Shown here in pieces: positions 14,748-23,819 of a stretch of DNA of 64,000 nt. The notes beneath the pieces were generated by a model, which saw only the letters and a program-made list of their open reading frames with translations, had not been told where the DNA came from and searched no databases. The DNA is from Streptomyces caelestis. GTDB lineage: Bacteria > Actinomycetota > Actinomycetes > Streptomycetales > Streptomycetaceae. The position numbers were made by a program, and so were the translations under genes. How positions within the stretch are numbered: position 1 is the first letter of the stretch; each line of letters begins with the position of its first letter. The stretch covers positions 7,626,001 to 7,690,000 of the forward strand of contig NZ_JACHNE010000001.1 of assembly GCF_014205255.1 (NCBI RefSeq), written 5' to 3'.

Positions 14748-16043
14748 TCAGACGCCCTGGCCGTTGCCGCTGCCCGTGGACACCTTGATGCCGCGGGTGA
14801 TCTCGTCCAGGACGGACTCCTTCTGGTCGGCGTCGACGCCGAACCGGACGACGACCATCAGCTTCGCGTTCGCGGGGGAGGGGAACGCGAGCGACTCCAC
14901 GATGCCGTCGGCGCCCTTGCTCGTGACCGCCTTCCAGCGGACCAGGTAGCCCTTCTGCCCGGCCACGGTCACGGACCTGGCGGCCAGCACGTCGTGGGAG
15001 GTGATCCCGCCGTAGGACTTGCCGCCGTAGGACTCCTCGGCGTTCGCCGCGATGTCCGCCTTCGCGACCTCCTCGGCGGTGCTGCCCTTGGTGCCGAGGG
15101 CCAGGGCCGGTGCCGAGTAGGCTCCGCCCTTCGTGCAGGTCGAGGTGGTGTCGCCGGGGCACTTGTAGGAGTCGTCGGACGTCACCTGCGCGCCGGCTTG
15201 GCCCTCCTGCCCGTACCACCCCTTCGGAATCGGCAGACTGATCCCGCTGACCGCGTCGGTCACCGACCTGCTCCTGATCTTCGGCGGCTCGGACTGCTCG
15301 GGTGCCGGGCTCTGCCCACCGGAGCCGCCGGAGCCCCCTGATCCGCCGGATCCACCGTCACCGCCGGACCCTCCGGGTCCGCCCGGCCCGCCCTGGCCCC
15401 CGGGTCCGCCCGGTCCACCCGGCGCCTGCGAGGTGGCGGAACCGCCGCCCGAGCCGCCGTCGTCGGTCAGCGCGTACACGCCGACACCGATGCTGGCCAG
15501 GACAGCGACGGCTGCCGCCACGGCTATCCCGACCCGCACGCCTCGCCCTCGACCGGCGGCCGGAGGCGCGGCGGGGTAGGCGGGATACCCGGGAGCGGCC
15601 GGATACCCGGCGCCGGGCGGATACCCGGCGCCGGCTGGATACCCAGGTGCTCCCGGTTGTCCGGGGTTGCCCTGGTACGCGGAGGCTCCTGCGGTGCTGA
15701 CGCCGCTCGGTTCTCCGAAGTCGGCAGGTTCTCCAGCGGCTCCCGGTACCCCGGCGTCAACCGGCTGCCCAGCGCCGCCCTGATGCCCCGCGGACGACGC
15801 GTGACCTGAGGGTGACGTATCACCTGTGGGCGACGGACCCCCCGACGGCGCACCACCAGGGGCCGGATCCGTCGGGGAGGGACCCGCCGTCGGCGGCTGC
15901 GTAGGGGGACCCCAGGTCGCGGCCGGCTCCGCCGGGCGGATGCGGTCCGTCCAGGTCCTGCCGTCCCACCAGCGCTCGGTGGCGGGCCCGTCACTTTTCT
16001 GTCCGGGGTCGGGGTACCACCCGGGAGGAGTCTCCTGCGTCAT
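14748..16043 (-). CDS. DUF2510 membrane protein with Gly/Pro-rich linker
   Basis: This 431-residue protein begins with a DUF2510 motif (PPGWYPDPGQ, ATERWWDGRTWTD). A proline/alanine/glycine-rich cytoplasmic stretch with YP repeats follows to about residue 165, then one transmembrane helix (VGIAVAAAVAVLASIGVGVY) and a GGS-rich linker of about 60 residues. The extracytoplasmic domain (about 260-431) is PsbP/LpqN-like in appearance, with KGWYGQEGQ and MVVVRFGVDADQKES, but no clear family is recognised. The low-complexity part explains its spurious overlapping reading frames. Its role is unknown. Confidence 0.8.
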   Translation of the reverse strand: MTQETPPGWYPDPGQKSDGPATERWWDGRTWTDRIRPAEPAATWGPPTQPPTAGPSPTDPAPGGAPSGGPSPTGDTSPSGHASSAGHQGGAGQPVDAGVPGAAGEPADFGEPSGVSTAGASAYQGNPGQPGAPGYPAGAGYPPGAGYPAAPGYPAYPAAPPAAGRGRGVRVGIAVAAAVAVLASIGVGVYALTDDGGSGGGSATSQAPGGPGGPGGQGGPGGPGGSGGDGGSGGSGGSGGSGGQSPAPEQSEPPKIRSRSVTDAVSGISLPIPKGWYGQEGQAGAQVTSDDSYKCPGDTTSTCTKGGAYSAPALALGTKGSTAEEVAKADIAANAEESYGGKSYGGITSHDVLAARSVTVAGQKGYLVRWKAVTSKGADGIVESLAFPSPANAKLMVVVRFGVDADQKESVLDEITRGIKVSTGSGNGQGV

Positions 16044-16100
16044 GCACCCACCGTATGAGGCCTCGGTGAAAGTGGCATGAGAGGAGCCGAATGGATCGCG

Positions 16101-16276
16101 TCAGCCCAGCAGAAGCGCGCCGACATTCGCGGAGTAACCGTAGACGCCGAACTCGTACCACTCGACGAGATCGCCCACCGACCACGACCCCCGACCCCCG
16201 CCCCGGCGACCAGCGCGCGGCGGCCGCGCCCCGCGTCCGGCGTCCCGTTCCCATTCTCATGACTGAACGTCACCAT
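16101..16276 (-). pseudogene. N-terminal remnant of an MHS-type MFS transporter
   Basis: Starting at ATG 16276, one frame reads GRRALVAGAGVG. After a shift within the following GC-rich tract, another frame reads GDLVEWYEFGVYGYSANVGALLLG before a stop at 16101. Together these are the start and first helix of a metabolite:H+ symporter, similar to the intact one at 8516-9805. Nothing of the remaining roughly 400 residues is present. Confidence 0.65.
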
Positions 16277-16453
16277 CCATGCTGCCGACCGCTGTTGACA
16301 CCAAGACGGCTGGTGGCGGGCCGGTCGCGTCGCCCGGGCGCACCCCGTGTCACCCGTCACGGCAACTGGTGCTCGGACAGTCCTCCGCTCAGGCGATCGG
16401 AGGACTACGCTCGACGTCTGTACGTCGTTCGTGCGACTTGGGGAGGTAGCGGG

Positions 16454-19138
16454 ATGACGGAGGTACGGCCCACGGCCGGCGCCTCGGCTTCCCTGTGGGA
16501 GCGCGACGAGGAAGTCGCCGCCGTCGCGCGGGCGGTCGGCAGGCTCTGCGAGGACCGCTCCTCGTCCGGCGGACTGCTGGTCTTCCGCGGCGAGGCCGGA
16601 CTCGGCAAGACCGCGCTGCTGGCCGAAACCCGCCGCATCGCCGAGGCACGCGGCTGCACGGTCTGGTCGGCGCGCGGCGGCGAGACCCTCAGGTCGGTCC
16701 CCTTCAACGTCGTACGGCAGTTACTGCAACCGGCGCTGGTGTCGATGCTGCCGGAGGAGGCACGCGAGTACCTCGGCGACTGGTACGACATCGCCGGGCC
16801 CGCCCTCGGCATCGCGGATCCCGGCGACCGGCAGGCCGACCCGCAGGGCGTGTGCGACGGTCTGGTCGCCGCCGTGCGCCGGCTCTCCCGCCGGGACTGG
16901 CCGCTGGTGCTGCTGATCGACGACGCCCACTGGGCCGACCAGGAGACCCTGCACTGGCTCGCGGGGCTCGCCGAGCGCCTCGACGAGATGTCCGTCCTGG
17001 TCGTGGTCACCCGTCGCCCTGGCGAGGTCTCCGGCGCGAGCGCCCGGCACCTCGACACCGTCGCCGCCGCCGCGGACGGCCCCGTCGCGAGCCTCAGCGC
17101 CCTCACCCCGGACGCCACGGCCGGACTCACCCGCGCCACCCTGGGCGAGCACGCCGACGCAGCGTTCTGCCGCGAGGTCTGGGCCGTCACCGCCGGCAAC
17201 CCCTACGAGACCGTCGAACTCCTCGCCAAGGTGCGCGACAGCGAACTCCAGCCGGTCGAGGCCATGGCCGGTGAACTGCGCGAGCTGAACCGCTCGGCCC
17301 GCGGCGGCGGCCTCGTCGCCCGCCTGGAGGAACTCGGCATCGACGCCACCAGGTTCGCCTGGGCCGCCGCCATCCTCGGCACCGGCATCTCCATCGACCT
17401 GGTCGCCAAGCTCTCCACCCTGAAGCCCGACGCCGCCCGCCGCTGCGCCGAACTGCTGCGCACCGCCCGCATTCTCACCGCCCCCGATCCGACGACCGGC
17501 CGCACCGGCGAAGCCGAGCTGGAGTTCGTCCACCCGCTGATCGCCACCGACGTCTACAACTCCATCCCGGACGCCCTGCGCACCGCCATGCACGGCATCG
17601 CCGCCCGCATCGTCACCGACGAGGGACACGGCGCCGCGGCCGCCGCCCGTCACCTCCTCGAAGTCCACCCGGACGACGACGAGGAACTCGTCGGGCAGCT
17701 GCGCGAGGCCGCCCGCGAGCACCTCGCCGTCGGCGCCCCCGACGCGGCCCGCCGCTGCCTGGAACGCGCGCTGGAGGAACCACCCCGGCCCGAGGTCCAC
17801 GCACAGGTCCTGTACGAACTGGGCTGCGCCACCCTCCTGACCGTGCCCGCCAGGACGATCGGCCACCTGCGGACCGCGCTCGGCATGCCCGGCCTCGACG
17901 GCGACGACCGGGTGGACGCCGTCGTCCGCCTGTCCCAGGCACTCGTCCACAACGACCAGTTGGAGGAGGCCGTCCGCATGGTCGAGTCGGAGGCGGCCCG
18001 GCTGGAACCCGGACCCGCCCGGATGCGGCTGGAGGCCGTGCGCATCATGTGGGAGGGGATCCACGCCGGTGAGGTGGCCTCACCGGGCCGCTCCGAGCGC
18101 CTGGCCGAGCTCGCGCGGACCTGCACCGGCCGGGACAACTCCGAACGTGCGCTGCTCATCCTGCGCGGCTTCGACGCCCTGATGCACGGTGAGAACGCCG
18201 AGGAGGTCGTCGAGCTGTGCGACCGCGCCCTCGTCAACGGCCGCCTGGCCCCCGGACTCGGGTGGACCGGCAGCGAGTGGGGCATCGAACTGCTGCTGAT
18301 GCTGGCCAACGCGTACGCCTTCACCGACCGCGTCGACCGCGCCGAAAGCCTCTTCAACGAGGCCGTGCGTACCTACGAGATCGCCGGCTGGACCGGCGGA
18401 CACCTCGCTCTGGCGCACGCCTACGTCGGCGTCGCGCACCGCAGGCGCGGCCGTCTGGAGGACGCGGAACAGTCCCTGCGCGAGGCACTGCCCCTCGCCG
18501 AGCGGGTCGGTCGCGGACTGCCCCTGTACTGGACCGTGACCTGCAATCTCGTCGACACGCTGCTCGCCCGCGGTCATGTGGACGAGGCCTGGGACGTCGC
18601 GGAGCGCTACGGCTTCGCCCCGCCCTACCCGTCGACCATAGTGCTTCCGGACCCGCGGGTGGTGCGCGGCCGGCTGCTGCTCGCTGTCGGCCGCACCAAG
18701 GAATGCGTCAACGAACTGGAAGCCGCCGCGAAGGCGGCAGCCGCGCGCGGACACCACAATCCGGTGCTCGTCCCCTGGGCGGCCGACCTCGCCCGCGCCC
18801 TGGCCACCGAGGACCCGGCCCGCGCCGCCCGGCTCGCGGTCGACGTCCGCCGCCAGGCCGAGCGCTTCGGCACGGACACCGCCATAGGGGAGGCCCTGCG
18901 CTGCGCCGCGGCCCTGGAGGCCGGCCAGCGCGCGGTCCGCCTCGCCGCCCAGGCCGTCGCCTACCTGGAGTCCTCGCCCTGTCAGTACGAGCACGCGGCG
19001 GCCCGCATCGAGTACGGCATCGCCGCCCGCTCGGCGGCCGACCTCGCCCGCGGTCTGGACCTGGCGGTCTCCTGCGGCGCGGACGGACTGGCCAAGCGGG
19101 CACGGGCGGCGCTGGAGGCGGGTGCCGGACCCGGGTAG
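16454..19138 (+). CDS. LAL-type ATPase with TPR-like repeats, no LuxR HTH
   Basis: This 894-residue protein has an AAA/NACHT-like ATPase domain at the N-terminus, with Walker A GEAGLGKTALL near residue 45 and Walker B VLLIDDAHWADQ near 155. A long helical repeat region follows (for example LLMLANAYAFTDRVDRAESL and AHRRRGRLEDAEQSLREALP). This is the architecture of LuxR-family LAL regulators, but the sequence ends RARAALEAGAGPG without the C-terminal LuxR helix-turn-helix. It may regulate through protein contacts. The start has GGGAGG 7 bp upstream. The convergent SDR gene begins one base after its stop codon. Confidence 0.8.
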   Translation: MTEVRPTAGASASLWERDEEVAAVARAVGRLCEDRSSSGGLLVFRGEAGLGKTALLAETRRIAEARGCTVWSARGGETLRSVPFNVVRQLLQPALVSMLPEEAREYLGDWYDIAGPALGIADPGDRQADPQGVCDGLVAAVRRLSRRDWPLVLLIDDAHWADQETLHWLAGLAERLDEMSVLVVVTRRPGEVSGASARHLDTVAAAADGPVASLSALTPDATAGLTRATLGEHADAAFCREVWAVTAGNPYETVELLAKVRDSELQPVEAMAGELRELNRSARGGGLVARLEELGIDATRFAWAAAILGTGISIDLVAKLSTLKPDAARRCAELLRTARILTAPDPTTGRTGEAELEFVHPLIATDVYNSIPDALRTAMHGIAARIVTDEGHGAAAAARHLLEVHPDDDEELVGQLREAAREHLAVGAPDAARRCLERALEEPPRPEVHAQVLYELGCATLLTVPARTIGHLRTALGMPGLDGDDRVDAVVRLSQALVHNDQLEEAVRMVESEAARLEPGPARMRLEAVRIMWEGIHAGEVASPGRSERLAELARTCTGRDNSERALLILRGFDALMHGENAEEVVELCDRALVNGRLAPGLGWTGSEWGIELLLMLANAYAFTDRVDRAESLFNEAVRTYEIAGWTGGHLALAHAYVGVAHRRRGRLEDAEQSLREALPLAERVGRGLPLYWTVTCNLVDTLLARGHVDEAWDVAERYGFAPPYPSTIVLPDPRVVRGRLLLAVGRTKECVNELEAAAKAAAARGHHNPVLVPWAADLARALATEDPARAARLAVDVRRQAERFGTDTAIGEALRCAAALEAGQRAVRLAAQAVAYLESSPCQYEHAAARIEYGIAARSAADLARGLDLAVSCGADGLAKRARAALEAGAGPG

Positions 19139-19139
19139 C

Positions 19140-19931
19140 TCAGACGCCGAGCAACTGGTCGGTCACCGCGGCGAGTCGCTTGCGCACCCCGGGGTCGTAG
19201 GCCGCCTCATGGGCCCGTGCCGGGCTCGTCCCGTCGAAGTACCGGCCGCTGCCCAGGTCCCGGGTGGCCAGGTCCAGCACACCGGCCGCCCCGTCGGCGA
19301 CCGTGCTCCACGGCGTGACGTCCGCCTCGCGGACCATCGCCGTGTCCATGTAGGTCGCCGGGTGCAGCACGTTCACCGAGACGCCGGTGCCGTCCAGTTC
19401 CCCGGCGAGCGCGAAGGTGTGCGCGGCGAGCGCGAACTTGCTGCGGCAGTACGCCGACACGCCGTCGTAGCCACGGCTGAACTCGGGGTCCTCGATGTCG
19501 AGGGGTTCCTGACCGGCCGAGCCGACGTTGACGATCCGCGCCGGCGCGTTCGCCCGCAGCACCGGCACCAGGGCCCGGGTCAGCACGACCGGTGCCAGAT
19601 AGTTCACCGCCAGCCGCAACTCGTGCCCGTCGGCGCTCAGCTCACGGTCCGCACCGGGCACCCCGAAGCCCACACCCGCGTTGTTGACCAGCACGTCGAG
19701 CCCGGGGTGCGCCTCGGCGACGCGCCCGGCCAGCTCGCGGACCTGCGCCAGTGAGGCCAGGTCGGCGACGAACGCCTCGGCGTCCCCCTCGGCGCGCAGT
19801 TCCCCGGCCAGTCGCTCGGTGCGGCCCGCGTCCCGGCCGTGGACGAGGACGACGTGCCCGCAGCGGACGAGTTCGAAGGCGACGTACCGGCCGAGCCCCG
19901 AGGTGGCGCCGGTGATCAGGATGGTGGCCAT
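19140..19931 (-). CDS. SDR-family NAD(P)-dependent oxidoreductase
   Basis: This 263-residue short-chain dehydrogenase has the cofactor motif TGATSGLG at residues 7-14, NNAGVGFG near 88 and the catalytic YCRSK near 160. The VLVHGRDAGR segment after the second strand suggests NADP preference. It lies 78 bp after the pcaL stop on the same strand. A role in the pca pathway is not required by known biochemistry. The substrate is unknown. Confidence 0.85.
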   Translation of the reverse strand: MATILITGATSGLGRYVAFELVRCGHVVLVHGRDAGRTERLAGELRAEGDAEAFVADLASLAQVRELAGRVAEAHPGLDVLVNNAGVGFGVPGADRELSADGHELRLAVNYLAPVVLTRALVPVLRANAPARIVNVGSAGQEPLDIEDPEFSRGYDGVSAYCRSKFALAAHTFALAGELDGTGVSVNVLHPATYMDTAMVREADVTPWSTVADGAAGVLDLATRDLGSGRYFDGTSPARAHEAAYDPGVRKRLAAVTDQLLGV

Positions 19932-20009
19932 GCCCCCACCGTAGGCACGCCGGGCGGGCCGGAGCGAGCTGCCGTCGAGCCTACGACCGGCAGGGACACC
20001 CTCCGCCGC

Positions 20010-21128
20010 CTACGAGGCGCCGTCCTCCTCCGCCAGCACCCGCTGCGCCGTCGCGAACGCCGAGTTCGCCGCCGGCACCCCGCAGTACACCGCCGTCTGG
20101 AGCAGCACCGCGCCGATCTCCTCCGGGGTGAGCCCGTTGCGGCGGGCCGCCCGGACGTGCATGGCCAGTTCGTCGTAGTGGCCGTGCGCGACCAGCGCGG
20201 TGAGGGTGATCATGCTGCGCTCGCGGCGCGACAGCGTCGGGTCGGTCCAGATCTCCCCCCAGGCGTAGCGCGAGATGAAATCCTGGAAGCGCGCCGTGAA
20301 CGGGGTCTGCCGGGCCTGCGTCCGGTCGACGTGCGCGTCGCCGAGCACCTCGCGCCGCACCTCCATACCGCGCCCGGCAGGACCGTCGAAGTGCGCGCGC
20401 AGCGCGGTCAGCACCGCTTCCGGGCACTGCGCGGGCGCCAGGTGCGAGGCGCCCGGGATCTCCACGAGCGCCGCGCCCGGCACGGCGTCCGCGATTTCCC
20501 GCAGATGCGCGGGCGGCGTCGCCGGATCGTCCCGTCCGGCCACCAGCAGGGTCGGTACGGCGATCTGGGGCAGCCGGTCCCGCAGATCGAACGCGGCGAG
20601 CGCGTCACAGCAGGCGGCGTACGCCTCCGGGTCGGCGCGCCGGTGGTCCTCCACCAGCTCCGGCACGGTGAAACCGGACGTGAACCAGCGCGCGTCCGCA
20701 CTCTCTGCCAGCCCGGCCAGCCCTTCCCGCCGCACCAGCGCGGCCCGCTCCTCCCAGGGCTTCGACCCGTTGAAGTGCGCGGAGGAACAGATCACGGCGA
20801 GGGATGACAGCCGCTCCGGCCGGTGCACCGCGAGGTGCAGCCCCACGGCCCCGCCCAGCGACACACCCGCGTACGCGAACCGCTCGATGCCGAGCGAGTC
20901 GGCGAGCGCCAGCACCAGGTCGGCGAGGTCACCGACCGTCGCGCCCGCGCTGATCAGACCGGCCGCCGAGCCGCCGTGTCCCGGCAGGTCCCAGCGGACC
21001 ACCCGATGGGCGATCGACAGCTCGGGGGCCACCTTGTCCCACAGGGCGTTCGACGTGCCGAGAGAGGGCCCGAGCAGCAGCGGGGGTGCGGAAGGGGGCC
21101 CTTCGGCACGGTGGTCGAGGAGTGTCAA
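20010..21128 (-). CDS. pcaL: PcaL: 3-oxoadipate enol-lactonase / 4-carboxymuconolactone decarboxylase fusion
   Basis: This 372-residue fusion carries out two consecutive steps of the protocatechuate branch. Residues 1-250 are an alpha/beta hydrolase, with nucleophile motif GVSLGGAVG near residue 90, Asp in GRDDP and His in GASHLAP. Residues 265-372 are a carboxymuconolactone decarboxylase domain (FQDFISRYAWGEIWT, LTALVAHGHYDELAMH, YCGVPAANSAF). Such fusions are typical of actinomycetes. The TTG start overlaps the pcaB stop (TTGA). This start matches the family N-terminus and implies translational coupling. Confidence 0.92.
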   Translation of the reverse strand: MTLLDHRAEGPPSAPPLLLGPSLGTSNALWDKVAPELSIAHRVVRWDLPGHGGSAAGLISAGATVGDLADLVLALADSLGIERFAYAGVSLGGAVGLHLAVHRPERLSSLAVICSSAHFNGSKPWEERAALVRREGLAGLAESADARWFTSGFTVPELVEDHRRADPEAYAACCDALAAFDLRDRLPQIAVPTLLVAGRDDPATPPAHLREIADAVPGAALVEIPGASHLAPAQCPEAVLTALRAHFDGPAGRGMEVRREVLGDAHVDRTQARQTPFTARFQDFISRYAWGEIWTDPTLSRRERSMITLTALVAHGHYDELAMHVRAARRNGLTPEEIGAVLLQTAVYCGVPAANSAFATAQRVLAEEDGAS

Positions 21129-22420
21129 CGTCGCTCCAGAGCACGGTCGGTGAGGGTTCCGGCGGAGCCGGTGTAGTGGGTGGGATCGAGGTCGGCGTCC
21201 GCCAGCTCCGGTGCCCGGTCCAGCGGGCGCCCCTCGGAGGCCAGCCGGGTGAGGAGTTCCTTGGCGCGGGCGCGGCCCAGCACCGGGGCCAGCTCGGCGG
21301 AGAGCCGCTCGGAGACGATCAACCCGTCGGTGAGATCCAGGTGTTCGCGCATGACCTCGGGCCTGACCCGCAGTCCCTCCGCCAGCTCGACGGCGTCCCG
21401 GGCGGCCCCGCCGGCCAGCCGCAGCAGGTCGCGCAGCGGCTCCCACTCCGCGTGCCAGGCCCCGGCCGGCCGCTCGTCCTCCGCCGCCATCGACCCGTAC
21501 AGGGTGGCCGCGAGCTGCGGTGCCCGCCGCGCGGCGGAGGCGATGAGGGTGGACCGTACGGGATTGGACTTGTGCGGCATGGCGGACGAACTCCCGCCGC
21601 TGCTCTCCGCGACCTCGGCGATCTCGGTGCGCGACAGGGTGAGGACGTCCACGGCGAGCTTGCCGAGCGCGCCCGCCGTGAAGGCGAGGCACCCGGCGAG
21701 ATCGGCGACGGGCGTCCGCAGCGTGTGCCAGGGCAGATCGGGTGCGCTCAGGCCGAGTTCACGGGCGTAGGCCGCCGGCAGCGCCACCGGGTCGGTCGCC
21801 CCGTACGCCCCGAAGGCCGCCAAGGTGCCCGCCGCGCCCCCGAGTTGGGCGGGCAACGAGTCCTTTACGGCCCTCGCCCGGTCCCGCGCGTCAAGGACGA
21901 GCGCCCGCCACCCGGCCGCCTTCAGCCCGAACGTCGTCGGTACGGCGTGCTGGGTGAGCGTCCGCCCCGGCAGCGCGGTGTCACGGTGCTCGGCGGCCAG
22001 CCGCGCCAGCGCCCGTTCCGTGCGGCCGAGATCGGCGAGGACCAGGTCCAGGGTGCGCACGGCGACCAGCATCGTCGCGGTGTCCATGATGTCCTGGCTG
22101 GTCGCGCCCCGGTGGACGTAGGGGCCGTACTCCTCGCCGACGGCCTTCGTCAGCTCCGCGACCAGGGGAATGACGGGGTTGCCGCCCGCGCGGGCCCGCT
22201 CGGCGAGGGACCGGACGTCGAAGGCGCCGGCGCCGGCCGCCTCGGTCACCGCCGTCGCCGCCTCGGCGGGGGCCAGCCCGAGCGCCGCCTGGGCCCGGGT
22301 CAGCGCGGCCTCCGCGTCGAGCAGGGCCCGCAGATACGCGTGGTCGCTCGTGGCGGACGCGGCCGCCGAGCCGGCCCACCCGGGAGCGAGCAGGCCGGTG
22401 TCGCCAGGGGCAGATGTCAC
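21125..22420 (-). CDS. pcaB: 3-carboxy-cis,cis-muconate cycloisomerase
   Basis: This 431-residue member of the fumarase/aspartase superfamily converts 3-carboxy-cis,cis-muconate to 4-carboxymuconolactone. It has the superfamily motifs HRGATSQDIMDTA near residue 105 and GGSSSAMPHKSNPV near 275. The GTG start overlaps the pcaG stop (GTGA), and the end overlaps the TTG of pcaL. Confidence 0.93.
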   Translation of the reverse strand: MTSAPGDTGLLAPGWAGSAAASATSDHAYLRALLDAEAALTRAQAALGLAPAEAATAVTEAAGAGAFDVRSLAERARAGGNPVIPLVAELTKAVGEEYGPYVHRGATSQDIMDTATMLVAVRTLDLVLADLGRTERALARLAAEHRDTALPGRTLTQHAVPTTFGLKAAGWRALVLDARDRARAVKDSLPAQLGGAAGTLAAFGAYGATDPVALPAAYARELGLSAPDLPWHTLRTPVADLAGCLAFTAGALGKLAVDVLTLSRTEIAEVAESSGGSSSAMPHKSNPVRSTLIASAARRAPQLAATLYGSMAAEDERPAGAWHAEWEPLRDLLRLAGGAARDAVELAEGLRVRPEVMREHLDLTDGLIVSERLSAELAPVLGRARAKELLTRLASEGRPLDRAPELADADLDPTHYTGSAGTLTDRALERR

Positions 22421-23022
22421 TGGAACTCCAGGAAGACCGTCTCGCCTTCGCCCTGAAGGCGGATGTCGAAACGGTACGTGCCGCCCGCCTCCGCCACGGC
22501 CATCAGCGTGTCGCGGCGCCCGCCCTCCAGCCGGGACAGCAGCGGATCGGCGGCGAGCACCGCCTCGTCGCCCGGCAGGTAGATGCGGGTGTACAGGTGC
22601 ACGAGAAGCCCGCGCGCGAAGACACACACGCTGATGTACGGGGCGCTCCGCCCGCGCGCACCGGGGCGCAGCGTGCGCGCGTACCAGTGGCCGTTCGCAT
22701 CCGTCTGGATCCGTCCCCAGCCCGTGAACTCCACGCCGTTGCGCCCCAGGAAGCCGCCCGACGCCGGGTCGCGGCGCATCGAACCGTCGGCCGTCGGCAC
22801 GTTGCCGTCCGGGTCCGCGCCCCACAGCTCGATCAGGGCGTCGGGGAGCGGATCGCCCGCGCCGTCGGTGACGTATCCGTGCACGGTGACCGTGTCCGGG
22901 TGCCCGAGGGGCGCGATGTCCTCGCCGCCGCGGAACGGCAGGGCGTGGCCGTAGAACGGGCCGACGGTGTGCGACGGGGTGGGCAGCACGCTCTCCGGAC
23001 TGCTGGTGTCGATCTTCGTCAT
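22417..23022 (-). CDS. pcaG: Protocatechuate 3,4-dioxygenase alpha subunit
   Basis: This 201-residue intradiol dioxygenase subunit contains SHTVGPFYGHALPF near residue 16 and an incomplete set of iron ligands, as expected for the alpha chain. It pairs with PcaH to cleave protocatechuate to 3-carboxy-cis,cis-muconate. It follows pcaH by 6 bp and overlaps pcaB. Confidence 0.93.
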   Translation of the reverse strand: MTKIDTSSPESVLPTPSHTVGPFYGHALPFRGGEDIAPLGHPDTVTVHGYVTDGAGDPLPDALIELWGADPDGNVPTADGSMRRDPASGGFLGRNGVEFTGWGRIQTDANGHWYARTLRPGARGRSAPYISVCVFARGLLVHLYTRIYLPGDEAVLAADPLLSRLEGGRRDTLMAVAEAGGTYRFDIRLQGEGETVFLEFQ

Positions 23023-23028
23023 GGCAGC

Positions 23029-23802
23029 TCAGCGCCCTTCTTCGATCCAGGTGGCGTTCGGGCCGTCCAGCACGATGTCCCAGTGGTAGCCCATCGAGAA
23101 CTCCGGCACCGACAGGCCGTGGTCGTACGTCGCGACCAGCCGCTGCCGGGCCGCGTCGTCGGTCACCGACTGGATGATCGGGTCGTAGGGGAACAGCGGG
23201 TCGCTCGGGAAGTACATCTGCGTCACGAGCCGCTGGGTGAACGCCGTACCGAAGACCGAGAAATGGATGTGCGCGGGCCGCCAGGCGTTGAGGTGCTGGC
23301 GCCACGGGTACGGGCCCGGCTGGATGGTGGTGAAGTGGTAGCGGCCCTCGGCGTCGGTGAGCGTGCGGCCCACGCCGGTGAAGTTCGGGTCCAGCGGGGC
23401 GTCGTGCTGCTCGCGCTGGTGGGCGTAGCGGCCCGCCGAGTTGGCCTGCCAGATCTCCACGAGCTGGCCGCGCACCGGGCGGCCGTCGCGGTCCAGCAGC
23501 CGCCCGGAGACGGTGATGCGTTCACCGATCGGCTCGCCGTCGTGCTGCCGGGTGAGGTCGTTGTCGATCTCGGTGATGTCCCGCTCCCCGAAGGCCGGGG
23601 AGACCAGCTCCACCAGCTCCGGGTCCTTGCTGACGTCGATCGTGACCGGCGGCTGCTTCGGGTGGCGGAGCACCGAGGAGCGGTACGGGGCGTAGTCGCG
23701 GCGCGGCTGGTGCTCGACGGGCCCGCCGTCGGCGAGCCGCTTCTCGTACGCGGCGCGCTCGGCCGCGATCTCCTGGTCGATGTCGTGCTGAGTGAGAGTC
23801 AT
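23029..23802 (-). CDS. pcaH: Protocatechuate 3,4-dioxygenase beta subunit
   Basis: This 257-residue catalytic subunit has the Fe(III) ligands of the family, two tyrosines (in GRYAHQ and PGPYPW) and two histidines (in RPAHIHFSVFG). The N-terminus with RDYAPYRSSVLRHPKQP is typical of actinomycete PcaH. The ATG at 23802 follows GGGATCACC, and pcaF ends 17 bp upstream. Confidence 0.93.
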   Translation of the reverse strand: MTLTQHDIDQEIAAERAAYEKRLADGGPVEHQPRRDYAPYRSSVLRHPKQPPVTIDVSKDPELVELVSPAFGERDITEIDNDLTRQHDGEPIGERITVSGRLLDRDGRPVRGQLVEIWQANSAGRYAHQREQHDAPLDPNFTGVGRTLTDAEGRYHFTTIQPGPYPWRQHLNAWRPAHIHFSVFGTAFTQRLVTQMYFPSDPLFPYDPIIQSVTDDAARQRLVATYDHGLSVPEFSMGYHWDIVLDGPNATWIEEGR

Positions 23803-23819
23803 GGTGATCCCGGGTTTCG

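Noticed and set aside
15310..15440. Tandem GGS-coding repeat as a mobile or regulatory repeat
   Set aside because: It encodes the flexible linker of the DUF2510 protein and is ordinary low-complexity coding sequence.
16721..18064. Long open frame antisense to the LAL-type ATPase gene
   Set aside because: It mirrors the codon-position GC bias of the sense gene, lacks a ribosome site and has no recognisable motifs.
19140..21128. SDR as a ninth pca pathway gene
   Set aside because: No step of the known pathway needs it, and there is a 78-bp gap, unlike the overlapping pca genes.
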